This document shows positions 10,388-20,557 of a stretch of 42,883 bases of DNA, one piece after another. Under the pieces are notes generated by a model, which had not been told where the DNA came from, did not search any database, and worked only from the letters and a program-made list of their open reading frames with translations. Source of the stretch: Gammaproteobacteria bacterium (GTDB taxonomy: Bacteria; Pseudomonadota; Gammaproteobacteria; Steroidobacterales; Steroidobacteraceae); the NCBI GenBank assembly GCA_023265875.1, contig JAHFSF010000002.1, positions 1 through 42,883 of the forward strand, in the 5' to 3' direction. The translations under genes and the position numbers were made by a program. The first letter of the stretch is position 1. Each line of letters begins with the position of its first letter.

Positions 10388-11500
10388 CTAGCACAAGGGG
10401 CTTTCTGTCGTCCGCCGGCGGCCTGCAATGCGCCGCATGGCGGCGGCGGCGCGATCGCAATCCCGGCGGGTGGCGCAGACTTGTGTCAGGTGCCCCAGCT
10501 TGCGGCCCGGTCGTGGCGATTTGCCGTAGTCATGCCAGTGCAGTCCGGGAATGCCAAGCAGCTTGCCGGCAGGCGGCAGCCTGCCGATCAGGTTAACCAT
10601 GACCGCATGTCCGCGCGCGCGCGTGCTGCCAAGGGGCATTCCGGCAATTGCGCGGATGTGATTCTCAAACTGGCTGGTCTCGGCACCCTCGATGGTCCAG
10701 TGACCGGAGTTGTGCACGCGCGGGGCCAGTTCGTTGGCGACGAGCCGGCCACGATCCACGAAATACTCGACGCAGAGTACGCCGACATAGCGCAGTTCCA
10801 CGAGCAGCCGCTTCGCCTGTCTTTCCGCCGCGCGTTGCAGTCCCGCATCGGAAAATGGCGCGCGCGTCTGCGCAAGGATCCCGAGCTCATGGACATTTTC
10901 CGCGAGCGGATAGCAGGCGATTCTTCCGCCCTGGTCCCGCGCGGCGATCAGCGACACCTCGCGCGTGAAGCGCACGAAGCGTTCATAGAGCAGTGGCTGG
11001 CCGCCCAGCTGCCGCCATGCTGCCGCTGCATCGGCAGGCTGGCGCAGCGGTGACTGGCCCTTGCCGTCATAGCCAAGCCGGAGCGTCTTCAGGATGCCGG
11101 GCGTGCCGAGCGATGCAATTGCGCGCTGCAGTCCATGCCAGTCATTCACGGCGGCATACGGCGCGACCGGTATCCCGAGGCGCTGGAACAGTCTCTTCTC
11201 CCGCAGCCGGTCCTGGCCGATGGCGAGGGCGCGCGGCGGTGGCCAGACCGGCGCGATCTTTTCGACTGCGCGCACCGAGGCGACCGGCACGTTCTCCCAG
11301 TCGAAGGTCATGACGTCGACGCCTCGCGCGAACCGGGCCAGCGCCCGCAGGTCATCGAAGGCGCCGGTGACGATCGGCGCAACCGCGGCGCCAGGCACCT
11401 CTGCACTGCGGTCGTACATCGTGAATTGAAGCCCGAGCGGAATGCCGGAAAGGGCCATCATCCGGCCGAGCTGGCCGGCGCCGATGATGCCGATGCGCAT
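10388..11500 (-). CDS. purK: 5-(carboxyamino)imidazole ribonucleotide synthase
   Basis: MRIGIIGAGQLGRMMALSGIPLG; ATP-grasp region with ARVHNSGHWTIEGAETSQFENHIRAIAG. Confidence 0.96.
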   Translation of the reverse strand: MRIGIIGAGQLGRMMALSGIPLGLQFTMYDRSAEVPGAAVAPIVTGAFDDLRALARFARGVDVMTFDWENVPVASVRAVEKIAPVWPPPRALAIGQDRLREKRLFQRLGIPVAPYAAVNDWHGLQRAIASLGTPGILKTLRLGYDGKGQSPLRQPADAAAAWRQLGGQPLLYERFVRFTREVSLIAARDQGGRIACYPLAENVHELGILAQTRAPFSDAGLQRAAERQAKRLLVELRYVGVLCVEYFVDRGRLVANELAPRVHNSGHWTIEGAETSQFENHIRAIAGMPLGSTRARGHAVMVNLIGRLPPAGKLLGIPGLHWHDYGKSPRPGRKLGHLTQVCATRRDCDRAAAAMRRIAGRRRTTESPLC

Positions 11501-11503
11501 GAT

Positions 11504-11995
11504 TCAGCTGCCGGACGGGTCGGGCTGCGCCAGCACGTCGGCCGTCTGACGCTCGCGGAAGGCGCGCAGCGCGTCCATGAATGGCGGATGCCTGCCCGCC
11601 AGGATTGCGGTTGCCAGCAGCGCCGCATTCCTGGCGCCGGGTTCGCCGATCGCGACCGTCGCGACCGGCACGCCCGCCGGCATCTGCGCGATCGACAACA
11701 GTGAATCGAGGCCTTGCAGGGCCTTCGACTGGATCGGCACGCCGATGACCGGCAGCAGGGTCTTTGACGCCGCCATTCCGGGCAGGTGGGCGGCGCCGCC
11801 GGCACCTGCGATCAGCACCTCGAGGCCCCGACCGGCGGCGCCCGAGGCGTACTGAAACAGCAGATCAGGCGTACGGTGGGCCGAAACGATCCGGGTCTCG
11901 AATGGAACGGACAACGCGGTCAGGATAGCGGCCGTGTGCCGCATCGTGTCCCAGTCCGACGACGAGCCCATGATGATGCCGACCAGCGGTTTCAT
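11504..11995 (-). CDS. purE: 5-(carboxyamino)imidazole ribonucleotide mutase
   Basis: [58 protein letters not shown]. Confidence 0.97.
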   Translation of the reverse strand: MKPLVGIIMGSSSDWDTMRHTAAILTALSVPFETRIVSAHRTPDLLFQYASGAAGRGLEVLIAGAGGAAHLPGMAASKTLLPVIGVPIQSKALQGLDSLLSIAQMPAGVPVATVAIGEPGARNAALLATAILAGRHPPFMDALRAFRERQTADVLAQPDPSGS

Positions 11996-12208
11996 CGCGA
12001 AATTCTAGCATGCTGCCCCGGCACGGCAGTGTCTGGACGTGCCCAAGTGCTTGTCTGGGCAGGGCCTCTTCCCGGGGACTATCCCTGAAAGACCCCCGCG
12101 CCGACAGGGAGTAGAGCGGCGCGGGGGGAAGCCCGGAATTCAGGGGATGCTTGATACCTTGGGCAACGCGATCAGGCTAACGCGGGTGACACGCGGATCA
12201 ACAGCGGC

Positions 12209-12228
12209 CTGTCGCCGGACGGCGACAG
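12209..12228 (-). repeat. Perfect 8-bp hairpin (CTGTCGCC-GGAC-GGCGACAG) just past the darP stop; possible terminator or 3'-end structure
   Basis: Exact inverted repeat located 1 nt beyond the darP stop codon; no T-run. Confidence 0.5.
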
Positions 12229-12229
12229 C

Positions 12230-12748
12230 TCAGCGCGGTACCCCGTCGGCCAGCCGTTCGCGGATCCAGCGGAACAGTTCACGCCCGGCGCCGGAAGGCC
12301 TGCCGCCGGCACCTTCCGCCGCCGCGGCCTCGCGCAGGCGTGCCAGCACCGCGCGCTCCGCTGCAGGGCACTCCGCCATGAAATCGGCCATCGCCGATGG
12401 TCCCTCCTGCACCAGCCGGTCGCGCCAGCGCTCGGCGCGCTTGAAGCGCATCGCATCCAGTCGGGTGGTCGCGGCCACCGCTGCCAGCGCCGCGTGGATC
12501 GGTTCCGGGTCCACGCCGCGCATCAGTTTTCCGACAAAGAGCTTCTGGCGCAGCAATGCGCCATGGCTGTTGATGCGCCTGGCGAGCAGGATGGCGTCGC
12601 GCAGCTTTTCAGGCAAGGCGAGTCCAGCCAGCACATCGTCGGGAGCCTCGATCAGGCGCTCGCCGAGGGCCTGCGACTCCTGCGCGCGGCGCTTCAGTTC
12701 GCCCTTGGTCGGCGGCGGTGGTTCCCCCGGGAGCTGGCGGCGTCGCAT
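12230..12748 (-). CDS. darP: DUF615 protein YjgA/DarP (50S assembly-associated)
   Basis: PPTKGELKRRAQESQALGERLIEAPDDVLAGLALPEKLRDAILLARRINSHGALLRQKLFVGKLMR; divergent from pmbA as in many gammaproteobacteria. Confidence 0.93.
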   Translation of the reverse strand: MRRRQLPGEPPPPTKGELKRRAQESQALGERLIEAPDDVLAGLALPEKLRDAILLARRINSHGALLRQKLFVGKLMRGVDPEPIHAALAAVAATTRLDAMRFKRAERWRDRLVQEGPSAMADFMAECPAAERAVLARLREAAAAEGAGGRPSGAGRELFRWIRERLADGVPR

Positions 12749-12829
12749 CGACGCGATGCTAGCATGCAGGTGATTACCCGCTGCGCGCGGGCCGGTACAA
12801 TCCGCGCTCCGCCGCTTGCCTGGAACGCA

Positions 12830-14167
12830 ATGACCGAAGTCGCCCGTCCTGTCCAGTCCGAACTCGAGCAGGTCGTCGGGCAGGCGCTTGCGCTTGCGCG
12901 CCGCCGCGGCGCATCGGCGGCCGAGGCCGGCGTCAGCGTCGCGTCGGGCCTGTCGGTGACGGTGCGTCTGGGCGAGGTGGAAACCCTCGAATACCAGCGC
13001 GACCGCAGCCTTGGCGTTACTGTCTACGTGGGTCAGCGAAAGGGGTCCGCGAGCACTGCGAACCTGACGTCGTCCGCGGTCGAGGAAACCGTCGCCAAGG
13101 CGCTTTCAATCGCGAGCTTCACGGCTGAGGATGTGTTCGCTGGCCTGCCTGATGCCGCGCTGATGGCTCGCGAGCTGCCGGATCTCGACCTGTTCCATCC
13201 GTGGGAGATCGAGGCGACGGAGGCCATCGGGCTGGCGAAGAAATGCGAAGCGGCGGGGCTTGCGGTCGATCCGCGCATCCGGAATTCCGAGGGTGCGTCT
13301 GTCTCGACCCACCGGAAACTACGCGTGTTCGGCAACAGCCATGGCTTCGTCGGCGGCTATCCGTCCACCGCCCACAGTGTCAGCTGCGTCGTTCTCGGCC
13401 AAAGCGACGGTGACATGGAACGCGACTACTGGTATACGGCGGCGCGGGACTGGCGCGCCCTCGAGGACATCGAGGACGTCGGCCGCAAGGCGGCCGCGAG
13501 GGCACTGAGCCGACTCGGCGCCGACAAGCTCACGACCCGCAAGGCACCCGTGTTGTTCGCGCCGGAACTCGCCCGCGGGCTGATCAGTCATTTCACCGGT
13601 GCAATCGGCGGCGCCGCCCAGTACCGCCGCAGCAGCTTCCTGCTGGACGCCGCGGGACAGGCGATATTTCCGCCGGCCATTTCGCTGGCCGAGCGGCCGC
13701 ATCTGCCGGGTGCGCTGGGCTCGGCGCCATTTGACGGCGAAGGTGTCGCGACCCGCGACCGCGACCTGGTCGTGGACGGCGTGCTGACCGGCTATGTGCT
13801 CGACGCGTATTCCGCGCGCAAGCTCGGGCTTTCGACCACCGGCAATGCCGGCGGCGTGCACAACCTCGTGGTGCTGGGCGAGACGCTCGATTCCGGGGCG
13901 CTGTTGCGCCGGCTGGGCACGGGGCTCCTGGTCACGGAGATGATGGGGCAGGGCGTCAACCCGGTGACCGGTGACTATTCGCGCGGCGCGACAGGTTTCT
14001 GGGTGGAGGGCGCAGTGGTCGGCAGGCCGGTGCACGAGATCACGGTCGCCGGCAACCTGCGCGACATGTATCGCGGCATCGTCGCGCTCGGCGACGACAT
14101 GGACTGCCGGGGCGCGATACATTGCGGCTCGATGCTGATCGAGCAGATGACGATCGCAGGCGGCTAG
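12830..14167 (+). CDS. pmbA: Metalloprotease PmbA (TldE)
   Basis: [93 protein letters not shown]-like C-terminus. Track start at 12494 is too far upstream; ATG 12830 is in frame. Confidence 0.95.
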   Translation: [445 protein letters not shown]

Positions 14168-15483
14168 GGCGCCGGGCGGCTCGCGAGGTCGCGCAGCGTC
14201 AGGTCCGCCGTGCGTTCCCGGATCGCCGCCTCGATGTGACCGGCGATCGCATCGGCTTCCGGTTCGGTGCGTGCGCGCCAGAGCAGCCAGGTTTCATACT
14301 GTCGTTCGTCACGCACCGCATTCAGTATGTCGTGCAGGCCGATGCCTTTGAGGTCGCGCGCCGGCAGCACATCCTCTTCCTCGGTGGTCGTCACGAGACC
14401 GGCTTTCTCGAGCGAGTCGATGACGGTCGCGAGCGCGGAGCCCGGAATCTCGAGGCGTTCCGCCAGGCCGCGCAACCGCCACGCCGGACGGCCTGCCACA
14501 AAGTTTCTCGCCGCGAGCAGCATGACCGTCAGCGCCAGCCGTTCGCGCAGGCAGCTGGTCAGCCGGACCGGCGCCTGCCCGGCGCGCAGATAGCGCGGGT
14601 TCTGGATGTAGAAGGAGAGCTGCGCGCCGATCAGCAGGATCAGCCAGCTCAGGTAGATCCAGATGAGCGCCGACACGAAGATGGCGAAACCCCTGTAGAC
14701 AAGGACCGTGCCCGTCGAGGCTGCGACGATCTGTGCGAAGATCGCGCCGCTCATTGCCCACAGCACGCCGGCCGTGACACCACCGGCGAGCGCGGCGGCG
14801 AGCCGCACGCGCGTATTCGGCACGAACACGTACAGGAACGTGAATACCGCGGTCACGAACAGGTAGATCCCCGCGTTGCCGAGGCCGCGGATGATCGAGC
14901 CCAGCGGCTCGCGACTCGTGAGCCAGCGCATGCCCTCATAGTCGGCAACGGCGCCCAGCAGGCTGAGGGCGGTGACGAGGAACACCGGGCCGATCACCAT
15001 CAGGCTCAGGTACTCGCTGATGCGGCGCATCAGGGAGCGCGGCCGCTCGACATGCCAGGCGAAATTGAAGGCGCCTTCGAGCTTCTGGATCGTGGCGATG
15101 ATGGTGTAGATGAGGAAGGCGAGGCCCAACGAGCCCAGCACGCCACCGCGCACGTTTTCGACGAAGGTCATGATCAGCGCGGTCATCTCGCCGGCCCGCT
15201 CGCCGATCGGACTCAGGAAGTCGCGAATCCTCGGCTCGAGATTGTGATGCAGGCCGAAGCCATTCAGCACGACCAGTGCGAAGGCGACCAGCGGAACGAC
15301 GGATAGCAGCGTCGTGTAGACGAGGCCCATCGCGCGCAGATTGAGCTCGCCAGTCAGCAGGTCCCGGATCAGCGCATAGGGATAGCGAAGCAGGTCGAGC
15401 AGCCATCCGGCCGGGTTCAGGTGCGACCCCGCATGGCGGTCGAACAGGAGTCGTTCGATTCGCCGGCGCGGATCCAGACTCAT
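14164..15483 (-). CDS. YihY/BrkB-family inner membrane protein with C-terminal winged-helix-like extension
   Basis: Multiple TM helices, GLVYTTLLSVVPLVAFALVVLNGFG; C-terminal soluble region ARNFVAGRPAWRLRGLAERLEIPGSALATVIDSLEKAGLVTTTEEEDVLPARDL. Start chosen at MSLDPRRRIERLLF. Confidence 0.9.
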   Translation of the reverse strand: MSLDPRRRIERLLFDRHAGSHLNPAGWLLDLLRYPYALIRDLLTGELNLRAMGLVYTTLLSVVPLVAFALVVLNGFGLHHNLEPRIRDFLSPIGERAGEMTALIMTFVENVRGGVLGSLGLAFLIYTIIATIQKLEGAFNFAWHVERPRSLMRRISEYLSLMVIGPVFLVTALSLLGAVADYEGMRWLTSREPLGSIIRGLGNAGIYLFVTAVFTFLYVFVPNTRVRLAAALAGGVTAGVLWAMSGAIFAQIVAASTGTVLVYRGFAIFVSALIWIYLSWLILLIGAQLSFYIQNPRYLRAGQAPVRLTSCLRERLALTVMLLAARNFVAGRPAWRLRGLAERLEIPGSALATVIDSLEKAGLVTTTEEEDVLPARDLKGIGLHDILNAVRDERQYETWLLWRARTEPEADAIAGHIEAAIRERTADLTLRDLASRPAP

Positions 15484-15538
15484 GGTCATCGCGGCAGCGT
15501 GGCACAGGCCGGATGACGCCGCAATGCGCGGCGCCGTC

Positions 15539-16426
15539 TCAGCCGACCAGCCGACGCTCGGCCTCGCGGTACTTCTCGGCGGTCCTTGCAATGACGTCTG
15601 CCGGCAGGTGCGGCGCAGGTGGCCGCTTGTCCCAGGACAGTGTCTCCAGGTAGTCGCGCACGTATTGCTTGTCGAAAGAGGGCGGGCTGATGCCCGCGCG
15701 GTAACTGTCCACCGGCCAGAAGCGTGAGGAATCCGGTGTCAGCGCCTCATCCATCAGCACGACACGGCCCGTCGCGTCGAGTCCGAACTCGAACTTCGTG
15801 TCGGCAATGATGATGCCGCGGACGAGCGCATAGGCGGCGGCCTGCGTGTAGAGGGCCAGCGCGAGCTCGCGCACGCGGGCAGCATTCGTTGCGCCGATGG
15901 CCGACTGCATCTGGTCGAAACCGATGTTTTCGTCATGCTGCCCGGCGGCGGCCTTGGTCGCGGGCGTGAAGATCGGGGCCGGCAGCCGGGCGGCGAGCGC
16001 CAGTCCCGCCGGCAGCGGGATCCCGCACACGGCGCCGTGACGCTGGTAGTCCTTCCAGCCCGACCCGATCAGATAGCCTCGAACCACGGCCTCGATCGGC
16101 AACGGCGTCAGGCGCCGGACGATCACCGCGCGGCCTTCCAGCAGCGCAAGTTCCGATGGATCCGTGACATGCCGCGACAGCGGCTCAGCAGTCAGGTGAT
16201 TCGCGGCGATCTTGCTCGTCCGCGCGAACCAGAAATTGGATATCGCCGTCAGCACGCGCCCCTTGCCGGGGATCGGGTCGGGCAACACGACGTCGAAAGC
16301 GGAAAGCCGGTCGGTCGCGACGATCAGGAGCCGCGTGTCGTCGATCGCGTAGTTGTCCCGCACCTTGCCACGGTGGACGAGCGGCAGGCCGGCGAGCCGG
16401 GATTCGAACAGGGGACTCTGGTCCAT
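15539..16426 (-). CDS. purC: Phosphoribosylaminoimidazole-succinocarboxamide synthase
   Basis: [59 protein letters not shown]. Start chosen at [15 protein letters not shown]. Confidence 0.96.
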   Translation of the reverse strand: MDQSPLFESRLAGLPLVHRGKVRDNYAIDDTRLLIVATDRLSAFDVVLPDPIPGKGRVLTAISNFWFARTSKIAANHLTAEPLSRHVTDPSELALLEGRAVIVRRLTPLPIEAVVRGYLIGSGWKDYQRHGAVCGIPLPAGLALAARLPAPIFTPATKAAAGQHDENIGFDQMQSAIGATNAARVRELALALYTQAAAYALVRGIIIADTKFEFGLDATGRVVLMDEALTPDSSRFWPVDSYRAGISPPSFDKQYVRDYLETLSWDKRPPAPHLPADVIARTAEKYREAERRLVG

Positions 16427-16514
16427 GCAGCGAGGGCTCTTGATAACATGGCGCCCGTGCGCGCCTGTGCGGGAGCGCGGATTCTTGCAGCCGCGCGTTC
16501 TGGCGGTCAAGGAA

Positions 16515-17345
16515 ATGGCGATGAACTGGACCGGCAAGCTGGTCGGCGCATTGCTGGGGTTCATCCTCAGCCGCCGGCCGCTGGGCGTGCTGATTGGAAT
16601 GATCGCGGGCCATTTCTATGACCTGCGGATGGCTGGCGGTCTGGCAGGTCCGCGCGTCGACCCGGCGCTCGTGCGTCCGGCGTTCTTCCGCACGGCCTTC
16701 GGCGTCATGGGTCACATCGCCAAGTCTGACGGCCGCGTGTCGGAGCAGGATATCGCCGCGGCGCGCCGCATCTTCCGCCAGTTCAACCTGAACGACGCGG
16801 ACACGCGGGCCGCGATCGACTGCTACACGCTGGGCAAAAGCAATGCGTTCGAGTTGACGGCTGCGCTCGGGGAACTGGTCCGTGTCTGCCGCGGCCGCGG
16901 CGACCTGTTGCGCATGTTCCTGGAGATCCAGATGCGTGCCGCGTTGATGGGCGACGGCCTGCAGGGCGCCACGCGCGCGACACTTGTGCGCATCGCGCAG
17001 GCCCTCGATATCGGCTCCATCGAGTTCACACACCTCGAGACCGTCCTGCGTCTGCAGGGCTACGGTATGGCGTCCGGCCAGGGGTCGGATCGGTCCGGCG
17101 GTTACCGGCCCGGCACGACCGGCGGACGCGATGCGCTCGCCGCGGCCTATGAAGTCCTCGATGTGCCGCGCAGCGCTACCGATGCCGAGGTCAAGCGCAG
17201 TTACCGCCGCCAGATGAGTCAGAACCATCCGGACAAGCTCGTGGCACGCGGCCTGCCGGAATCGATGCTGGAAGTCGCCAAGCAGAAGACCCAGGCCATC
17301 CAGGCAGCCTGGGAACGGATCCGCGAATCGCGTGGCATGCGCTAG
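16515..17345 (+). CDS. djlA: DjlA-like co-chaperone (TerB-like plus C-terminal J domain)
   Basis: N-terminal [31 protein letters not shown]-terminal [36 protein letters not shown] contains HPD. Confidence 0.92.
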   Translation: MAMNWTGKLVGALLGFILSRRPLGVLIGMIAGHFYDLRMAGGLAGPRVDPALVRPAFFRTAFGVMGHIAKSDGRVSEQDIAAARRIFRQFNLNDADTRAAIDCYTLGKSNAFELTAALGELVRVCRGRGDLLRMFLEIQMRAALMGDGLQGATRATLVRIAQALDIGSIEFTHLETVLRLQGYGMASGQGSDRSGGYRPGTTGGRDALAAAYEVLDVPRSATDAEVKRSYRRQMSQNHPDKLVARGLPESMLEVAKQKTQAIQAAWERIRESRGMR

Positions 17346-17353
17346 ACTGAAAC

Positions 17354-18028
17354 ATGGGCATGCAGTCGCCGGTCATCGCAGCCTCGATCCTTTCCGCGGA
17401 CTTCGCGCGCCTCGGCGCCGAGGTGGATGCCGTGATCGAGGCGGGTGCCGACTGGATCCATTTCGACGTGATGGACAATCACTACGTCCCGAACCTGACG
17501 ATCGGTCCGCTGGTCTGCAAGGCGTTGCGGCATCACGGCGTCACGGCGCCGATCGACGTTCACTTGATGGTCGATCCCGTGGACCGGCTGGTCCTCGAAT
17601 TCGCCGAGGCGGGCGCGACCTGGATCAGCTTCCACCCCGAGGCGAGCCGGCACGTGGATCGCACGATCCGCCTGATCCGCGAGTCGGGCTGCCGCCCGGG
17701 GCTGGTGCTGAACCCGGCGACGCAGCTCGGCTGGCTCGATCACACGCTGGCTCAGATCGACCTGTTGCTGTTGATGTCGGTCAATCCGGGATTTGCCGGC
17801 CAGCAGTTCATCGAGCCCGTCTTTGCCAAGCTCGCCCAGGCGCGGCAGCGCATCGACGCGGACGGCCGCGCAGTGCGGCTCGAAATCGATGGCGGCGTGA
17901 AGCTGGACAATATCGGCGCGATCGCGCGGGCGGGGGCCGATACCTTCGTGGCTGGCAGCGCGATCTTTGGCTCGAAGGACTACGGCGCGACGATCCGCGC
18001 GATGCGCGCAGCCATCGCGAAAGTCTGA
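17354..18028 (+). CDS. rpe: Ribulose-phosphate 3-epimerase
   Basis: [59 protein letters not shown]. Confidence 0.97.
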   Translation: MGMQSPVIAASILSADFARLGAEVDAVIEAGADWIHFDVMDNHYVPNLTIGPLVCKALRHHGVTAPIDVHLMVDPVDRLVLEFAEAGATWISFHPEASRHVDRTIRLIRESGCRPGLVLNPATQLGWLDHTLAQIDLLLLMSVNPGFAGQQFIEPVFAKLAQARQRIDADGRAVRLEIDGGVKLDNIGAIARAGADTFVAGSAIFGSKDYGATIRAMRAAIAKV

Positions 18029-18034
18029 CCGCGC

Positions 18035-18727
18035 CTATTTGGCGGCGGCGGCCTTCGCGAATTCCGGCGCGGGCCGCGCCTTGATCTTGGGTCGCGCCCC
18101 GAACACGACAATCGTCTTGCCGCGCGCGGTCAGGATTCCCTGTTCTTCGAGGACCTTCAGCACCCGCCCCGCCATTTCCCGCGAGCAGCCGACGAGACGC
18201 GAGAGCTCCTGGCGGCTGACCTTGATCTGCATGCCCTGCGGGTGGGTCATGGCGTCCGGTTCGCCGCAAAGATCCATGATCGCATGGGCGATGCGCCCGG
18301 TGACGTCGACGAAAGCCAGGTCGCCGAGCTTGCGATTGGTGCGATCCAGGCGCGTCGCGAGCTGGGTCGACAGTTCAAACACGAGGGCGGGGCTTTCCGC
18401 GGCGACCTGGCGGAAGCGCGGATAGGTCATCTCCGCCAGCTCGCATTGGGTCCGCGTGCGCACCCAGGCGCTGCGCTGCTGGCTGTCCGAGAACAGCCCC
18501 ATCTCGCCGAAGAACTGACCCTTGTTGAGATAGGCGAGGACCATCTCATTGCCTTCCTCGTCCTCGATCATGACCTCGACCGAGCCGCGGATGATGTAGT
18601 AGAGGACATCCGGCAGGTCGCCGGCGTGGATCAGTACGGTCTTGGATGGCACCGTGCGGACCCGGCAATAGCTCAGGAATCGGTTGATCGCCGGAATGTC
18701 CGTCAGCTGCTTGACGACTTCTTCCAT
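18035..18727 (-). CDS. crp: CRP/Clp-like transcriptional regulator
   Basis: Cyclic-nucleotide binding fold (GQFFGEMGLFSDSQQRSAWVRTRTQCELAEMTY) and HTH SRQELSRLVGCSREMAGRVLKVLEEQGILTARGKTIVVFG. Start chosen at MEEVVKQLTDIP. Confidence 0.9.
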   Translation of the reverse strand: MEEVVKQLTDIPAINRFLSYCRVRTVPSKTVLIHAGDLPDVLYYIIRGSVEVMIEDEEGNEMVLAYLNKGQFFGEMGLFSDSQQRSAWVRTRTQCELAEMTYPRFRQVAAESPALVFELSTQLATRLDRTNRKLGDLAFVDVTGRIAHAIMDLCGEPDAMTHPQGMQIKVSRQELSRLVGCSREMAGRVLKVLEEQGILTARGKTIVVFGARPKIKARPAPEFAKAAAAK

Positions 18728-18813
18728 GATGCCCCCTGATTTGATGGCCGTGTGCCCTGGGCGTCCTTGTATTACAGCACTATCTTCGCCGCAAGGCATC
18801 ATCGGGGCGGCGC

Positions 18814-19455
18814 TTACACCCAGTAGGCCGTGCCGGTCATGATCCTGGCGATCAGGCGCATCAGTTGCGGCACCGGCGCGGGCAGCGCCGCGCCGCCGGC
18901 TGCAAGCGCCGACTGGCCGTGGCATACCTCGTCCGCCTGCATCTGTTCGATGATCGCGCGACTGCGCACATCGTCCTCCGGCAGCTCTTCAAGATGCCCC
19001 GCGAGATGTCCCTCGACCTGTCGCTCGGTCTCGGCCATGAAACCGAGGCTCAGGCGATCGCCCAGCAGCCCTGCTGCCGCGCCGATCGCGACCGAACCGG
19101 CATACCAGATCGGGTTCAGAAAGCTCGTGTGCGAATCCAGTTCGACCAGCCGGTCGTGGCACCAGGCGAGGTGATCGCCTTCCTCCGCGGCCGCACGCCG
19201 CATCGCGGCACGGGTCTCTTCGGAACGGGCGGTCAGCGCCTGGCCGTGATAAAGCCCCTGAGCGGCCACTTCACCTGCATGATTGACCCGCATGAGCCCC
19301 GCGACATGGCGGCGGCGACCCGCGTCCGCCGGCCGGGTCAGGCCGGGCGACCCCGGGGTCGGACGGGTCGCATGGGGGCGGCCAAGACTGGCCCTGAGTC
19401 CCGCATCGGCCAGCTCGAACAGGTGGTCCAGGGGGGTAAGGGAACGGCCGCTCAT
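18814..19455 (-). CDS. coq7: 2-polyprenyl-3-methyl-6-methoxy-1,4-benzoquinone monooxygenase
   Basis: [42 protein letters not shown] di-iron ligands. Start chosen at [17 protein letters not shown]. Confidence 0.95.
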   Translation of the reverse strand: MSGRSLTPLDHLFELADAGLRASLGRPHATRPTPGSPGLTRPADAGRRRHVAGLMRVNHAGEVAAQGLYHGQALTARSEETRAAMRRAAAEEGDHLAWCHDRLVELDSHTSFLNPIWYAGSVAIGAAAGLLGDRLSLGFMAETERQVEGHLAGHLEELPEDDVRSRAIIEQMQADEVCHGQSALAAGGAALPAPVPQLMRLIARIMTGTAYWV

Positions 19456-19531
19456 GTAATGCATATTATATGGCCCTGGCGCCACAGCTTCCCCTGTCCG
19501 GCCAAGGACTTGCGCCACGAGCCAGCCGGCT

Positions 19532-19559
19532 TTGCAAGGCCTTCGCATCTGTGTAAACT
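19532..19559 (+). promoter_or_regulatory. Putative sigma70 promoter of rplM-rpsI
   Basis: TTGCAA (19532-19537), 16-nt spacer, TAAACT (19554-19559), 41 nt before rplM ATG. Confidence 0.55.
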
Positions 19560-19600
19560 TGCCGGCCTTTCTCGAACCTGACCCGTTTCAGGGGCCCAAG

Positions 19601-20032
19601 ATGAAGACGCTGTTTGCGAATCCAGAGCGCGTGCGTCGCGACTGGTACCTGGTGGATGCGTCCGGCAAGACCCTGGGCCGGCTGGCGTCGGCGGTCGCAT
19701 TCCGGCTGCGCGGCAAGCACAAGCCGGAATATACGCCGCATGTCGATTGCGGTGATTACATCATCGTCATCAATGCCGAAAAGGTGGCGGTGACGGGCAA
19801 CAAACTGCGCGACAAGGTCTACCAGCAGCACACGGGCTATCTCGGCAACCTCAGGACCATAGCGCTGGGCAAGCTCCTGAACGAGCACCCCGAACGCGCC
19901 ATCGAATACGCGGTCAAGGGCATGCTGCCCAAGACCATATTGGGCCGGCAGATGTTCCGGAAACTGCACGTTTTCGCCGGCCCGACCCACCCGCACGCGG
20001 CGCAGCAACCGAAGACCCTCGAGCTCGCCTGA
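19601..20032 (+). CDS. rplM: 50S ribosomal protein L13
   Basis: [30 protein letters not shown]...[34 protein letters not shown]. Confidence 0.98.
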   Translation: MKTLFANPERVRRDWYLVDASGKTLGRLASAVAFRLRGKHKPEYTPHVDCGDYIIVINAEKVAVTGNKLRDKVYQQHTGYLGNLRTIALGKLLNEHPERAIEYAVKGMLPKTILGRQMFRKLHVFAGPTHPHAAQQPKTLELA

Positions 20033-20063
20033 GCCCGGGCCCGCAACCGACCAGGACCAGCAC

Positions 20064-20456
20064 ATGGCATTGAATACCAACAACGGTACCGGACGGCGCA
20101 AGACTGCATCGGCCCGGGTCGTACTGAAGCCGGGCAAGGGCGCGATCACGGTGAATGGCCGCTCGCTCGACGAGTTTTTCGGTCGCAAGACCGGCCGCAT
20201 GATCGTCCGCCAGCCGCTGGAACTCGTGCAGATGAGCGACCGCTTCGATGTCACGGTGCTGGTGCAGGGCGGTGGCGTCACCGGCCAGGCTGGCGCGATT
20301 CGCCACGGCATTACGCGCGCGCTGATGGAGTACGACGAGACGCTGCGCAAGCCGCTGCGGGCTGCGGGCTTCGTGACCCGCGATGCGCGCGAAGTCGAGC
20401 GCAAGAAGGTCGGCCGTCGCAAGGCACGCCGCGGGACGCAGTTCAGCAAGCGCTGA
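20064..20456 (+). CDS. rpsI: 30S ribosomal protein S9
   Basis: [32 protein letters not shown]...[24 protein letters not shown]. Confidence 0.98.
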   Translation: MALNTNNGTGRRKTASARVVLKPGKGAITVNGRSLDEFFGRKTGRMIVRQPLELVQMSDRFDVTVLVQGGGVTGQAGAIRHGITRALMEYDETLRKPLRAAGFVTRDAREVERKKVGRRKARRGTQFSKR

Positions 20457-20482
20457 GTCGGAATCCTGCGGACGAACCGCAT

Positions 20483-20556
20483 TGGGGGATCGTCTAGCGG
20501 TAGGACTACGGACTCTGACTCCGTCAACCTAGGTTCGAATCCTAGTCCCCCAGCCA
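20483..20556 (+). tRNA. tRNA-Gln (anticodon CTG), CCA encoded
   Basis: TGGGGGA/TCCCCCA acceptor stem, anticodon stem-loop ACGGA-CTCTGAC-TCCGT (CTG), GGTTCGAATCC T-arm, terminal GCCA. Confidence 0.95.
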
Positions 20557-20557
20557 A

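Noticed and set aside
14122-15306. 394-aa plus-strand ORF antisense to yihY
   Set aside because: Low-complexity Arg/Asp/Gln-rich shadow frame of a membrane-protein gene.
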